Assembly: GCF_900104385.1 (NCBI RefSeq)
Contig: NZ_FNJA01000004.1
Span: forward strand, 1 to 64,000
Direction: 5' to 3'
Length of the DNA stretch: 64,000 nt
DNA from: Rhodoferax sp. OV413
GTDB taxonomy: Bacteria; Pseudomonadota; Gammaproteobacteria; Burkholderiales; Burkholderiaceae_C
Shown here: positions 8,354-17,947 of the stretch, in pieces
How the letters are laid out: each line of letters begins with the position of its first letter
Position numbering within the stretch: the stretch's first letter is position 1
Position numbers and translations under genes: made by a program
The notes under the pieces: model-generated
Database searches by the model: none
What the model saw: only the letters and a program-made list of their open reading frames with translations
What the model was told of the DNA's origin: nothing

Positions 8354-9337
8354 ATGCCGCACACCCCCGTTTCTCGCCGCACCGCCGCCGGCTACCTGGC
8401 CCTGGGCGCCGGCAGCCTGCTGGCCGGGCGGGCATTTGCCCAGGCCGGCGACTACCCGAACCACCCCATCGAGCTGGTGGTGGCGTATGGCGCTGGCGGC
8501 GGCACCGATGTGCTGGCCCGGGCCTTCAGCGATGCATCGCGCAAGCACACCAGCCAGGCTATCGCCGTGACCAACAAGCCGGGTGCCAGCGGCGCCATCG
8601 GTCTGACCGATGTGCTCAACGCCAAGCCCGACGGCTACAAGATCGCCATGCTGACCGTCGAGCTGACCACCCTGCCCCACGTGGGCGTGATCAAGTTCAG
8701 TTATGAGGACTTTGCGCCCATCGCCCTGCTGAACGCCGACCCGGCGGCCATCACCGTCAAGGCCGATGCGCCCTGGAACACCATCGAGGAATTCCTGGCC
8801 GCCGCCAAGAAGGCGCCGGGCGAGTTCCGCGTCGGCAACTCGGGTGCCGGCTCGATCTGGCACCTGGCTGCCGCCGCGCTGGAGGACAAGACCGGCACCA
8901 AGTTCAACCACATCCCCTACCCCGGCGCCGGCCCGGCCATGCTGTCGCTGCTGGGCGGCCACATCGAGGCGGTGGGCGTGAGCGCGGCCGAAGTCACCGC
9001 CCATGTGGCCTCGGGCAAGCTCAAGACCTTGGCGGTGATGGCCGACAAGCGGCTCAAGGGCTTCGACAATGTGCCCACGCTGAAGGAACGCAATATCGAC
9101 CTGTCGATCAGCGCCTGGCGCGGTCTGGGCGCCCCCAAGAACACCCCGCCCGAGATCCTGGCCATCCTGAAGAACATCGCCGTCAAGACCAGCGCCGAGC
9201 CTTCGTTCCGTGAAATCATGGACAAGCAGAACATGGGCTTCGCGTTTGGCGACGAGGCCGCCTTCAAGGCCGTGATGGTGCGCGACAACACCTACTTCAA
9301 GAACCTGATCGCCAAGCTGAACTTCAAGCTGGCCTAG
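8354..9337 (+). CDS. Bug/TctC-family substrate-binding protein
   Basis: A 327-residue periplasmic binding protein. A twin-arginine-like signal region (MPHTPVSRRTAAGYLALGAGSLLAGRAFAQ) is followed by YPNHPIELVVAYGAGGGTDVLAR and NKPGASGAIGLTDV, the Bug-family ligand loops. GGAGAC lies 7 bases before the ATG. It is transcribed away from the GntR gene but separated by the palindromic element, so it may not belong to the uronate system. No TctAB partners are present. Ligand unknown. Confidence 0.88.
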   Translation: MPHTPVSRRTAAGYLALGAGSLLAGRAFAQAGDYPNHPIELVVAYGAGGGTDVLARAFSDASRKHTSQAIAVTNKPGASGAIGLTDVLNAKPDGYKIAMLTVELTTLPHVGVIKFSYEDFAPIALLNADPAAITVKADAPWNTIEEFLAAAKKAPGEFRVGNSGAGSIWHLAAAALEDKTGTKFNHIPYPGAGPAMLSLLGGHIEAVGVSAAEVTAHVASGKLKTLAVMADKRLKGFDNVPTLKERNIDLSISAWRGLGAPKNTPPEILAILKNIAVKTSAEPSFREIMDKQNMGFAFGDEAAFKAVMVRDNTYFKNLIAKLNFKLA

Positions 9338-9387
9338 CCCGCAGCAGCCGGCGCCGGTGCCTTGCGCCGGGCGGCATCAAATCTTGC

Positions 9388-9455
9388 TTGCTATGCCTTA
9401 TTACTATAAAAGTAATAGCTGCTAGCGCAGGTCTTACCTGCGCTGGAAGCCTATT
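9388..9455 (-). repeat. Dispersed palindromic repeat, copy 1
   Basis: Inverted-orientation copy (starts TTGCTAT) in the convergent gap between the Bug gene and the esterase. The core stem is 9 bases, AGCGCAGGT (9424-9432) with ACCTGCGCT (9436-9444), around a 3-base loop. It could end transcripts from both sides. Confidence 0.75.
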
Positions 9456-9474
9456 CGATAACGTAATTTATGCC

Positions 9475-10431
9475 CTAGATCTGTAAACGCAGCCACTGCG
9501 CCAAATCCACCAGCAGCTGCGTACCCACCGGCGACACCGCGCTGAAATGGATGCAGGCGTGGATGGCGCCCGGGTAATGCTGGTGGGTCACCGCCACGCC
9601 CGCCGCTTTGGCATGCAGGGCCAGCGCATGGCCTTCGTCGCGCAGCGGGTCGTGCCCCATGGTGGCGAGCCAGGTCGCGGGCAGACCTGCCAGGTCGGAC
9701 TGCAGCAAGGCCATGTCGGAATGGCCGGGCGACTGCCCGCCCAGGTAGCTGGCAATAAACCAGCGCATCGCACCCATCGTGAGGAACTTGCCCTCGCCAT
9801 TCTCCTGGTACGAAGGACTGGGTTCGTCCGGGTGCTGGGCCACCGGGTAGATCAATCCCAGCGCTCGCACCTCGGCGGCCTTCACCCGCCGTGCCGCCAC
9901 CAGGGCCAGCTGCGCACCCGCGCTGTCGCCCACCACGGCGATGCGCTGCGGGTCGGCACCCAGGCTGTCAGCGTTGGCCAGCAGCCAGCGCAAGGTGGCT
10001 TCCACATCGTCGGGCGCAGCCGGAAACGGATGCTCGGGCGCCAGCCGGTAGTCCACCGCCACGACCAGCATCTCGGCGTGGTGGCACAGGGTGCGGCAAA
10101 CGCTGTCATGGCTTTCCAGATCGCCGATCACAAAGCCGCCGCCGTGCACGTACAGCACCACCGGCAACGGCAGCTGCTGCAGTGCGCTACTGGGCGTGTA
10201 GATCCGCAAAGGCAGGTCTCCCCCTGGGCCGGCAATGGCGGTGTGAAACACCCGGCCAATCTCAGGGGGTGGCAGACCCAAGGCCCGCACCAGGTCGCGG
10301 TACATCTGCCGCGCGACGGGCGGCGGCAAGGTCTCCAGGGGCGGGTTGCCCTGCGCGGCGGCCTGGGCCAGAAATCCGGCCAGGGCCGGGTCCAGATCGG
10401 CCGTAGCCAGGGTCGGAAGGTCGTTCATCAT
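9475..10431 (-). CDS. HSL-type alpha/beta hydrolase (esterase)
   Basis: A 318-residue member of the hormone-sensitive-lipase esterase family. HGGGF (96-100) forms the oxyanion hole and GDSAG carries the nucleophile Ser170. Asp in MGHDPLRDEG (about 263) and His in AIHACIHF (about 292) complete the triad. There is no signal peptide, so it acts in the cytoplasm on small acyl esters. It is 12 bases downstream of the chemoreceptor gene and is the last gene of a long co-directional block. A role in releasing aryl alcohols or acids from esters is inferred from the neighbouring aryl alcohol and aldehyde dehydrogenases. Confidence 0.88.
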   Translation of the reverse strand: MMNDLPTLATADLDPALAGFLAQAAAQGNPPLETLPPPVARQMYRDLVRALGLPPPEIGRVFHTAIAGPGGDLPLRIYTPSSALQQLPLPVVLYVHGGGFVIGDLESHDSVCRTLCHHAEMLVVAVDYRLAPEHPFPAAPDDVEATLRWLLANADSLGADPQRIAVVGDSAGAQLALVAARRVKAAEVRALGLIYPVAQHPDEPSPSYQENGEGKFLTMGAMRWFIASYLGGQSPGHSDMALLQSDLAGLPATWLATMGHDPLRDEGHALALHAKAAGVAVTHQHYPGAIHACIHFSAVSPVGTQLLVDLAQWLRLQI

Positions 10432-10442
10432 CTGGGTTGCTC

Positions 10443-12101
10443 CTAGGTGGTGAGGGGGAGGTTCGGCTCCAGCCGGAAGACGCTGACCAGGCCGGTCAGA
10501 CGCTCGGCCTCCTGGCTCATGGCCATGGCGGCGGCCGCGCTCTGCTCAACCAGGGCGGCGTTCTGCTGCGTCAGGCGCTCCAGCTCGTGCACCGACTGGT
10601 CGACTTCGGCAATGCCCTGGCCTTGCTCGGCCGCGGCGGAAGCGATCTCGGTGACGAAGCTGGCCAGCCCGTCCACAGCGCCAACGATGTCGGCCATGCT
10701 GCGGGCGGCGTTCTCTACATGGCGCTGCCCGCTGGCGACTTCGCCGGCCGACTGTTCGATCAGCTGGCGGATGTCCTTGGCCGCGCTGGCCACGCCCTGC
10801 GACAAGGCACGCACCTCAGACGCCACCACCGCAAAGCCACGGCCATGCGGGCCGGCACCGGCGGCTTCGATCGAGGCGTTCAGCGCCAGGATGTTGGTAC
10901 GGAAGGCAAAGCTGTCGATCATGCCGACGATCTCGGCCATGCGCTGCGAGGAGCGGCTGATGTCGGTCATGCTGGACTGCGCGCGCAGCACCACCGCACC
11001 GCCGTGTTGCGCCGCCTGCGTGGCCGCGCCGGTGATCTGCTGGGCCGCCGAAGCCGACTCGGCCAGTTGCTGCACATTGCCCGCCAACTGCGTGGTGGCT
11101 TCGGCCGTGCGCCGCAAGGAAACGGCGGCGTTTTCGGTGCGCTGCGACAAGTCATCGTTGCCGGCAGCTACATCCGAGGCAGAAGCATCGATGGCCGAGG
11201 CCGACTCGCGCACCGCGCCCACCAGCGCCCGCAAGCCGTCCTGCATGGTGCCCAGGGCGGTCAGCAGGCGGCCGGTTTCATCCTGCGCCGCGGTGGACAT
11301 GGGCTGCGAAAGATCACCTTGTGCCACCTGGCGCGCCAGCGCCATCGCCTGGCGCAGCGGCAGGGTCACACCACGGGCAATCCACCAGGCCGCGGCAGCC
11401 CCCAAGCACAGCGCCACAGCTGCCGCACCGGCCAGCCACAGGCGCGCACGGCGGGCCGCTGCACCGGCCTGGGCCGCAGCCTCTGCGCTGGCCTGGGCGG
11501 CCCCGTCGTTCAGCGCATCGATTGCGCGCAGCCATTGGTCGAACAAGGGTTTGACGCTGCTGACCACCAGCACCTGGATCGCCGGGTCGCGCTCATAGTC
11601 GGCCCCGGCCGACCCCGCGGCCAGCTGCAGGCGCTGCACCGCGCTGCCGAGCAGGGGCCGCAGCTCAGCTTCGGCGCTTTGCAGGGCAGCAGCGTGGGCT
11701 TGCAGCGCCGCACCCTGGGGTGTGCCGAACAATTGGCGGTAGCTGCTCTGGTAGGCACCCAGCGCTTTCTGCAGGGCGGCACTCTCGTATTGCAGGTCTT
11801 CCAGATCGTCGACCATGGTGGCCACCAGCAGGCCCAGATAGGCATCGGCCACACGGTCGTGCATGTTGCGGGCCTGGGCCGCCAGACGCTGGCCCGAGGC
11901 CATCGCGTCCTGCATACCCTGCTCCACCGCGCGCAGCTGGTAGATGGAACTTGCCGTGGTGATGGCAAATAGCAGCAGCACCACGCCAAAGGCCATGGCC
12001 AGCCGCGCCACCAGGCCCATGCGCACGGGCAGGTCGGACAGGTCCGGTATGCCGACAGCCTGGGTGTGTTGCACCATGGCGTCGAGTTGCTGGTCAAGCA
12101 T
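10443..12101 (-). CDS. Methyl-accepting chemotaxis protein
   Basis: A 552-residue transmembrane chemoreceptor. After a short N-terminal segment comes TM1 (about 28-50, [23 protein letters not shown]) and a helical periplasmic sensor domain of about 160 residues. TM2 ([24 protein letters not shown]), a HAMP linker and the signalling domain follow. The hairpin tip reads [38 protein letters not shown], somewhat divergent from the usual [20 protein letters not shown]. There is no C-terminal NWETF-like tether. It sits between the two hydrolase genes in the aryl-alcohol block, so the ligand may be an aromatic growth substrate; this is inference. Confidence 0.92.
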   Translation of the reverse strand: MLDQQLDAMVQHTQAVGIPDLSDLPVRMGLVARLAMAFGVVLLLFAITTASSIYQLRAVEQGMQDAMASGQRLAAQARNMHDRVADAYLGLLVATMVDDLEDLQYESAALQKALGAYQSSYRQLFGTPQGAALQAHAAALQSAEAELRPLLGSAVQRLQLAAGSAGADYERDPAIQVLVVSSVKPLFDQWLRAIDALNDGAAQASAEAAAQAGAAARRARLWLAGAAAVALCLGAAAAWWIARGVTLPLRQAMALARQVAQGDLSQPMSTAAQDETGRLLTALGTMQDGLRALVGAVRESASAIDASASDVAAGNDDLSQRTENAAVSLRRTAEATTQLAGNVQQLAESASAAQQITGAATQAAQHGGAVVLRAQSSMTDISRSSQRMAEIVGMIDSFAFRTNILALNASIEAAGAGPHGRGFAVVASEVRALSQGVASAAKDIRQLIEQSAGEVASGQRHVENAARSMADIVGAVDGLASFVTEIASAAAEQGQGIAEVDQSVHELERLTQQNAALVEQSAAAAMAMSQEAERLTGLVSVFRLEPNLPLTT

Positions 12102-12166
12102 AGAGGGCCTTCTTGGAGGGTGAGCGATGGACCGCGGCTAGGCGGTAAATCACGAAGTGGGTGCTC

Positions 12167-13030
12167 TCAGGCCTGGACGACCAGCGCCCGCAAAGCGGCG
12201 TTGAAGACGGCGGACTGTTCCAGCTGCGGTGTGTGGCCGCAGCCATCGACCAGCTGCAACCGGCTCGTGGGGGCCAGCTTGTGCGCGTGCTCCGAATGCG
12301 CGAACGGGATCACGCTGTCTTGCCGGCCATGCAACAGGAGCACAGGCACCGAGGCCGAAGCGAGTGCCGCATGCGCATCGCCCACCAGCGACGCGCGCTG
12401 CCCGCCCAGGTCCGTCATCCGCCGCAAGGTGGCGAGGAAGGCAGCTTGGGCTCCGGGTCGCATCACGTTGCGCTCAATCGTCTTGCGCAGCTCGTCGGTG
12501 ACGACGAACGATGGGCCGAAGATGGCCTGGATCTGCTGCGTGATGGCCATGGGGCCGGCCCGCGACATCAGCGTGCCCAGCCCAGGCAGCGTCATCAGCC
12601 TGAAGGGCATGGGGCAGTCGCGCCCGAGGTTGGCCGCGGCAGCGAGCAGCACGGTCTGCACCCGCGCCGGCTGCAGAACCTGCATCTGCAGGCAAATGGC
12701 CCCGCCCAAGGAATTGCCGGCCAGATGCACCTTGCTCAAACCGAGCGCGTCGGCAAGCTTCCACACGAAGGCTGCAAAGGTCTTGGGCGCGAACGGCTGC
12801 CCGCCGAAGCCGGACAGACCGTGCCCCGGCAGATCCAGCGCGATCAGGCGCATAGCCCGGTTGTCACTGGCAAATTGCGCCGACCAGAGCTCCAGCGAGC
12901 CGCCGATGCCGTGCAGCAGCAGCACGGTCGGGCCGGTGCCGCCCGAATCGCGGTACCGCACCTGGACGCCATCTACCGAAATGTATGAATCGATCAAATC
13001 TCTTCCCCTTCGCATAGGCATTTGGTTCAT
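12167..13030 (-). CDS. Alpha/beta hydrolase (esterase/C-C hydrolase fold)
   Basis: A 287-residue alpha/beta hydrolase with oxyanion motif HGIGG (40-44), nucleophile Ser107 in GNSLGG, acid in HGRQDSVIP and His in DGCGHTPQ. The start at 13030 (MNQMPMRRG) overlaps the RND gene stop as ATGA, so the two are translationally coupled. Upstream in-frame sequence is antisense to the RND gene and was excluded. Its tight link to the RND/DUF1302/DUF1329 envelope genes suggests it processes whatever lipophilic compound they move, perhaps an aryl ester. Substrate unknown. Confidence 0.87.
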   Translation of the reverse strand: MNQMPMRRGRDLIDSYISVDGVQVRYRDSGGTGPTVLLLHGIGGSLELWSAQFASDNRAMRLIALDLPGHGLSGFGGQPFAPKTFAAFVWKLADALGLSKVHLAGNSLGGAICLQMQVLQPARVQTVLLAAAANLGRDCPMPFRLMTLPGLGTLMSRAGPMAITQQIQAIFGPSFVVTDELRKTIERNVMRPGAQAAFLATLRRMTDLGGQRASLVGDAHAALASASVPVLLLHGRQDSVIPFAHSEHAHKLAPTSRLQLVDGCGHTPQLEQSAVFNAALRALVVQA

Positions 13031-15444
13031 GCTGCGACCGGGCCGGGGACGCCGGCCACCCTCTCGGCCGTGACAGGCCGCAACAGAAAGTAGCCGAGCG
13101 CGGGCAGCAGCGCCAGGGCGCCGACCATGTTCCAGACGAACATGAAGGCCAGCAGAATCCCCATATCGGCCTGGAACTTGATGGGCGAGAACGCCCAGGT
13201 CCCCACAGCCAGGGCCAGGGTGATGCCGGTCAGCATGACCACCCGGCCGGTGAACTGCAGCGCATGGTGGTAGGCGTCCGACAGGCTCGCACCTTCGCGC
13301 ATGCGGGCCAGGGTAATGCTCAGCACATACAGCGCGTAGTCCACGCCTATGCCGACGCCGAGTGCGATCACCGGCAAGGTAGCGACTTTCACGCCCATGC
13401 CCAGCCAGACCATCAGCGCCTCGCACAGGATGGAGGTCAGCACCAGCGGCAGCACCGCCACCACCACCGCACGCCAGGAGCGGAAGGTGATCCAGCACAG
13501 CACGACCACCGCGGCATAGACCCACAGCAGCATCTCGTGCATGGCCTGACCGACCACGATATTGGTTGCCGCCGCAATGCCGGCGCTGCCTGCGGCGAGC
13601 TTGAACTGCACATCGTCGGTGTTGTGGGCGGCGGCAAAAGCCTCGACTTCGCGCACCACCCGCGACAGGGTTTCGGCCTTGTGGTCTTGCAGGTAGACAT
13701 ACAGCGCCAGGAACGAACAGTTCTGGTTGAACAGCTCGCGCGGCGCCCGGGTCTGCACGCCACCGAGCGCGCCGTCATTGGGCAGCAGCTCCAGCCATTT
13801 GAAGTTGCCCTCGTTGTAGCCCACCATGGCCAGCTTGGACAACGCGGCCATGGAGTTGGTGGACTCCACGCCCGGCAGCTGTTCCAGCCGCCAGGCCAGG
13901 CTGTCCAGTTGCGCCAAGGTGCCGTAAGTGGTGCACTGGTCAACCGGGGTGGTAACCATCACCGTCAGGATGTCAGCGCTGGCCGCGTAGTGCGAGATCT
14001 GGTAGGCGTTGTCGCGGTTGTAGCGCGAGTCGGGGCGCAGCTCGGAGGCGCCGGCATCCAGGTCACCGATCTTCAGGTTCAGGCTGACGGCATAACCGCC
14101 GGCCGCCATCAAGGCCGAGACCACGATGGCTGCCGTCGCCCAGCGCTTCTGCGTAAAGTGGTCAAGCAGCGCCCACAGCCAGGGCCGCTTGCCGCCGTCT
14201 TGCACAGCTTCTTCGCGCAGGCTGCGCGCCGCCGCCTTGGCGCCGACGCCGGTGTACGACAGCAGAATCGGCAGCAGCACCAGGTTGGTAAAAATCAGCA
14301 CCGCTACGCCGATGCTGGCGATCAGCGCCAGGTCCTGGATCACCTTGATCTGGATGATGACCAGCACCGCAAAGCCCACGGCATCGCACAGCAGCGCCGT
14401 CAGCCCGGCCATGAACAGGCGGCGGAAGGTGTAGCGCGCGGCCACCACACGGTGCGTGCCGCGGCCAATGTCTTGCATGATGCCGTTCATCTTCTGCGCG
14501 CCGTGGCTCATGCCGATGGCGAACACCAGGAACGGCACCAGCACCGAATACGGGTCCAGCTCATAGCCAAACAAGGCCAGCAAGCCGAACTGCCAGACCA
14601 CCGCCACCAGCGAACAGGCCACCACCAGCGCGGTGCTGCGGGCGCAGCGGGTATAGGCAAACAGCACCACGGTGGTGATGGCCAGCGCCAGCAGAAAGAA
14701 CAACAGGACTTGCTGCAGGCCTTCGATCAGGTCGCCCACTACCTTGGCAAAGCCGGTGACGCGGATCTCCAGCTTGTCACTGGCGTATTTGCTGCGCAGC
14801 ACTTCGATCTGGCGTGACAGATCGCCGTAGTCCAGCGCCTTGCCGGTTTCGGGGTTGCGGTCCAGCAGGGGTACGAAGACGATGCTGGACTGGAAGTCGC
14901 CGGCCACCAGCTGGCCGATCTCGCCCGAGCGCTCGACGTTGGCGCGCAGCTCGGCCAGGCTGGCGGCTGAACCGTCAAAGGTATCGGGAATCACCGGGCC
15001 GCCGTCCAGGCCTTCCTCGGTCACCGCCACCCAGCGGGTGTTGGAGGTCCACAGCGACTTCATGAACGGCCGGTCCACGCCGGGCAGCAGGAAGATTTCG
15101 TCGTTGATCTTCTGCAGCGCGTCCAGATAGCCCTTGTCGAAGATCGTGCCCTGCTTGGCCTGCACCACCAGGCGCAGCGCATTACCCTGCCCCGCCAGAT
15201 CACCCTTGTGCGCGAGGTAGTTGACGATGTAGGGGTGGCTGGTGGGGATGGTCTTCTCGAAGCTGGCATTCAGCCGCAGCTGGCTGCCCAGCCAACCCAG
15301 CACCAGGGTCAGCGCCAGACAGACCAGCATGACCCAGGGCCGATGGTTGAAAAAAACCCGCTCCAGCAAGCTGCCAGAACGCGTATCGAAATCTTCGAGC
15401 CGCGCAACGACAGGCTGGTTGGGGGTGGAGGAATCGGCGTGCAT
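13027..15444 (-). CDS. RND/MMPL-superfamily exporter
   Basis: An 805-residue inner-membrane protein with two repeated halves. Each has one N-terminal helix, a large periplasmic loop, and a five-helix block. MMPL/SSD-type signatures are seen at VLVPFLVFAIGMSHGAQKMN in the first half and LPVIALGVGIGVDYALYVLS in the second. This matches the RND predicted-exporter group (HpnN/MmpL-like) rather than AcrB pumps, and there is no adaptor protein gene nearby. It is fourth in the DUF1302-DUF1329-YCF48-RND series, 33 bases after the YCF48-like gene. It probably moves a hydrophobic molecule to or from a periplasmic carrier. Confidence 0.9.
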   Translation of the reverse strand: MHADSSTPNQPVVARLEDFDTRSGSLLERVFFNHRPWVMLVCLALTLVLGWLGSQLRLNASFEKTIPTSHPYIVNYLAHKGDLAGQGNALRLVVQAKQGTIFDKGYLDALQKINDEIFLLPGVDRPFMKSLWTSNTRWVAVTEEGLDGGPVIPDTFDGSAASLAELRANVERSGEIGQLVAGDFQSSIVFVPLLDRNPETGKALDYGDLSRQIEVLRSKYASDKLEIRVTGFAKVVGDLIEGLQQVLLFFLLALAITTVVLFAYTRCARSTALVVACSLVAVVWQFGLLALFGYELDPYSVLVPFLVFAIGMSHGAQKMNGIMQDIGRGTHRVVAARYTFRRLFMAGLTALLCDAVGFAVLVIIQIKVIQDLALIASIGVAVLIFTNLVLLPILLSYTGVGAKAAARSLREEAVQDGGKRPWLWALLDHFTQKRWATAAIVVSALMAAGGYAVSLNLKIGDLDAGASELRPDSRYNRDNAYQISHYAASADILTVMVTTPVDQCTTYGTLAQLDSLAWRLEQLPGVESTNSMAALSKLAMVGYNEGNFKWLELLPNDGALGGVQTRAPRELFNQNCSFLALYVYLQDHKAETLSRVVREVEAFAAAHNTDDVQFKLAAGSAGIAAATNIVVGQAMHEMLLWVYAAVVVLCWITFRSWRAVVVAVLPLVLTSILCEALMVWLGMGVKVATLPVIALGVGIGVDYALYVLSITLARMREGASLSDAYHHALQFTGRVVMLTGITLALAVGTWAFSPIKFQADMGILLAFMFVWNMVGALALLPALGYFLLRPVTAERVAGVPGPVAA

Positions 15445-15477
15445 AAATGTGTGTCCGCAACAGGCGGCTTCTCTTTC

Positions 15478-16542
15478 TCAGTTAACAGACAGGGCGGGTA
15501 ATCTGCGCATGCCGCGCAGGCTGGACAGCACCAGGCTGCCGTCGGCGGCCAGGGCCACGCCCGATACCGGAACCGGCTCGCGGGTCGGCATGCGTTGCAG
15601 CACAGAAGCGTCGTCGCGCCCCAAGAGCACATCGCCGGCCTGGCCCATCAGCACAAAACCGCCGTCGGGCAAGGCCACGCCCGAGCCGACCGCCATGGGC
15701 AAACCGGTATCGAGCTTGTGCCATTTCGCGCCTGCATCGGTGGACCGGTAGGCCGAACCGCGCAGACCGTAGGCCACCCAGGCATCGCCCTTGCTGTGCA
15801 ACAGGCCAAAGAAGCTGCCCTTGTAAGGCGACTCCAGCGCGCCGAAGCTGGCGCCGCCATCGGTGGAGCGCAGCAGCAAGCCCTGCTCACCCGCCAGCAG
15901 CAAGGTGTCACCGCGGGCACGCAAGCCATACAAATGCAAGGCCTTGGGGTTGGGCAACGCCACCGCTGTCCAATGCCGGCCGCCGTCCACGGTGGCCAGC
16001 ATCAGGCCGTAAGCGCCCACGGCAAAGCCGCGCTGGCTGTCGATGAACTCCAGGTCGAAGAAAGGTTTGTCTGCGCCCTCTTCTACCAGGCGCTGGGCAT
16101 TGGCGATGGCTTTGGTGTCGCCCGCGCTTTGCGCAGCCTGCAGCACCAGCGCTGCGGCCTGCAGGCCATCCATCTGCTTGTGCCAGCTGGCGCCGCCGTC
16201 GTCGCTGCGCAAGACCACGCCCAGATGGCCTGCGGCCCAGCCGGTTTTTTCATCCACAAAGCGCACGCAGGTCAGCGTGGCCTGCACCGGCACCGCCGCC
16301 TGCTTCCAGCTGACGCCGTGGTCGTCCGACAGCAGCACGGTGCCGCGCTCGCCCACGGCCACCAGGCGCGGGCCGGCGCGGGTCACGGCCAGCGTGGCCG
16401 CGCCCAAGGCCTTGGGCGTCTGCAAGGCCGGTTGCGACAGCACGGCCGGCAGCGTGGCCGACCAGCCCGTACCTGCCGCCAGCCCCAGCAGCCCGAGCAC
16501 AGCCGTCCGCCGCGCAATGCCTGCTTGTGCGAGTCCACGCAT
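15478..16542 (-). CDS. YCF48/Hcf136-like beta-propeller protein, periplasmic
   Basis: A 354-residue protein with a signal peptide (MRGLAQAGIARRTAVLGLLGLAAGTGWS) followed by BNR-type propeller blades with repeated Asp-box motifs (LSDDHGVSW, RSDDGGASW, ATVDGGRHW, RSTDGGASF, RSTDAGAKW). This is the YCF48-like fold known from photosystem II assembly factors. In non-photosynthetic proteobacteria such genes travel with DUF1329, DUF1302 and RND genes and have no proven function. Start and the DUF1329 stop share base 16542, so expression is coupled. It may act as a scaffold for the envelope module; this is inference. Confidence 0.87.
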   Translation of the reverse strand: MRGLAQAGIARRTAVLGLLGLAAGTGWSATLPAVLSQPALQTPKALGAATLAVTRAGPRLVAVGERGTVLLSDDHGVSWKQAAVPVQATLTCVRFVDEKTGWAAGHLGVVLRSDDGGASWHKQMDGLQAAALVLQAAQSAGDTKAIANAQRLVEEGADKPFFDLEFIDSQRGFAVGAYGLMLATVDGGRHWTAVALPNPKALHLYGLRARGDTLLLAGEQGLLLRSTDGGASFGALESPYKGSFFGLLHSKGDAWVAYGLRGSAYRSTDAGAKWHKLDTGLPMAVGSGVALPDGGFVLMGQAGDVLLGRDDASVLQRMPTREPVPVSGVALAADGSLVLSSLRGMRRLPALSVN

Positions 16543-17915
16543 CAGCGCGCACCTTCGCTGGACAGGGATTCGGCGCTGAAGAAATTGCGCGGAATCGGTG
16601 GCAGGATTTCGATCTGCTTGGGCATTTCGTTGGATGCCATGTTCAGGTAGTAAGAGCTGTTCTGCATGTCATAGCCGCCCCAGAACACCGAGTTGTTCAC
16701 CGCAGGAATGTCGGGCGCCGTCAGCATCAAGGCATAGTTGGTGCGCCAGAGTTGGCCCTTGGCATCCCAGCCGTCGAACAGCACGGTTTGCCAACTGTCT
16801 TCGTCGATGTAGTACTTGCGCTTGGGCACCACATGGCGTTTGCCAGCGGCCAGCGTGGCCTCCACTTCCCAGACGCGGTGCAGCTCCCAACGTACATGGG
16901 CGGGGTTCAGCGTATTGGGCGTCACCAGCTCTTCGACCTTGACCGTCGCAGCGCGGTTGTTGTTGTAGGGGATGTACATCTCCTTCTTGCCCACCAGCTT
17001 CAGCTCGTGTTTGTCGATGGGGCCAAACAGGGTGAAGGCTTCGTCGAACAGGCCGATGCCGGAGGTCACCGAGTCGGGCGTGTCATAGGCCACCGAAGGC
17101 GCCTTGCGCACGCGGCGCTGGCCGACCAGGTACTGCCACAGGCCACGCGGCGCGGCGTCGGAGACACCGTCCAGCGCCAAGATGGCTTCACCGGCCTTGG
17201 AGCCAGGCGCATTGGCGACGAACTTGCCGAGCTGGTAGTAGCCGTCAAACTTTTCCAGGCTGCCGTCCTTGTCGTAAAACGACTGGCGGATGGTTTGGAT
17301 GCCGCCCGAAGCCAACGCGCGCCGGCCGTCGGCTGTGACCACAAAAACCTGGGCCGGCATGGTGTAGTTGCCGCCACGCCAGGCCGTGCGCTGGTTCCAG
17401 ATGGCTTCATAGCCGTCCTTGGGGATAGGGAACGGCACACCGCCGAATGCGCCTTCCATGCCGTAGCCGCCTTCTATGGTCTTGGCGCGGGTGGCGTTCT
17501 TGAACGTGTTGTCATACACCGCCTGTGGCGCTGCCGCCGTGCGGTGCGTGGGGTAGACGTCGATGCGGAAGTCGGGGTACTTCTTCATCAAGGCCTGCAC
17601 GCCGTCGCTCAGCTTGTCGGCGTACTGCGCCATGTTCTTGGCGTTGATGGACAGCGTGGGCTTCTCACCGGGGAACAGGTCGGGCCGGGCATCGCCGTTC
17701 TTGTAGCCGGGCGTGGCCTTGGTCAGGCCGCCGTCCCAGGCGGGAATCGTGCCGTCCTTGTTACCGGCTTTTTCTGCGCCCACGGGGGTCAGCGTGGTCT
17801 TCAGCTTGGCGGCTTCGTCGGCGCTGACGGCGGCCTGGGCGCCCATGGCGGCGGCCAGCAAGGCAGCGGCCAGCAAGGCAGCGGCCAGCAAGGTGTTGTG
17901 TGCGAACTGGGTCAT
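16542..17915 (-). CDS. DUF1329 domain protein (LolA/LolB-like fold expected)
   Basis: A 457-residue exported protein with an unusual signal peptide in which the hydrophobic core is three LLAAA repeats. The mature part begins near AVSADEAAKLKTTLTPVGAEKAGNKDG, a DUF1329 opening, and ends with the RREF-like segment MASNEMPKQIEILPPIPRNFFSAE. DUF1329 proteins are thought to have an outer-membrane lipoprotein-sorting type fold that could hold a lipid-like ligand in the periplasm. It is 32 bases downstream of the DUF1302 gene and overlaps the YCF48 gene by one base. Confidence 0.9.
   Translation of the reverse strand: MTQFAHNTLLAAALLAAALLAAAMGAQAAVSADEAAKLKTTLTPVGAEKAGNKDGTIPAWDGGLTKATPGYKNGDARPDLFPGEKPTLSINAKNMAQYADKLSDGVQALMKKYPDFRIDVYPTHRTAAAPQAVYDNTFKNATRAKTIEGGYGMEGAFGGVPFPIPKDGYEAIWNQRTAWRGGNYTMPAQVFVVTADGRRALASGGIQTIRQSFYDKDGSLEKFDGYYQLGKFVANAPGSKAGEAILALDGVSDAAPRGLWQYLVGQRRVRKAPSVAYDTPDSVTSGIGLFDEAFTLFGPIDKHELKLVGKKEMYIPYNNNRAATVKVEELVTPNTLNPAHVRWELHRVWEVEATLAAGKRHVVPKRKYYIDEDSWQTVLFDGWDAKGQLWRTNYALMLTAPDIPAVNNSVFWGGYDMQNSSYYLNMASNEMPKQIEILPPIPRNFFSAESLSSEGAR
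17851..17893 (-). repeat. In-frame 15-base tandem repeat in the DUF1329 signal peptide
   Basis: The unit GCGGCCAGCAAGGCA occurs twice exactly (17851-17865, 17866-17880), with a third copy matching for 13 bases (17881-17893). On the coding strand each unit adds LLAAA to the signal-peptide core. Slippage would change hydrophobic length in steps of five residues without a frameshift. Confidence 0.85.
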
Positions 17916-17947
17916 GGTGTGTCTCGAAAGTGCGTTGGAAGGACGTT

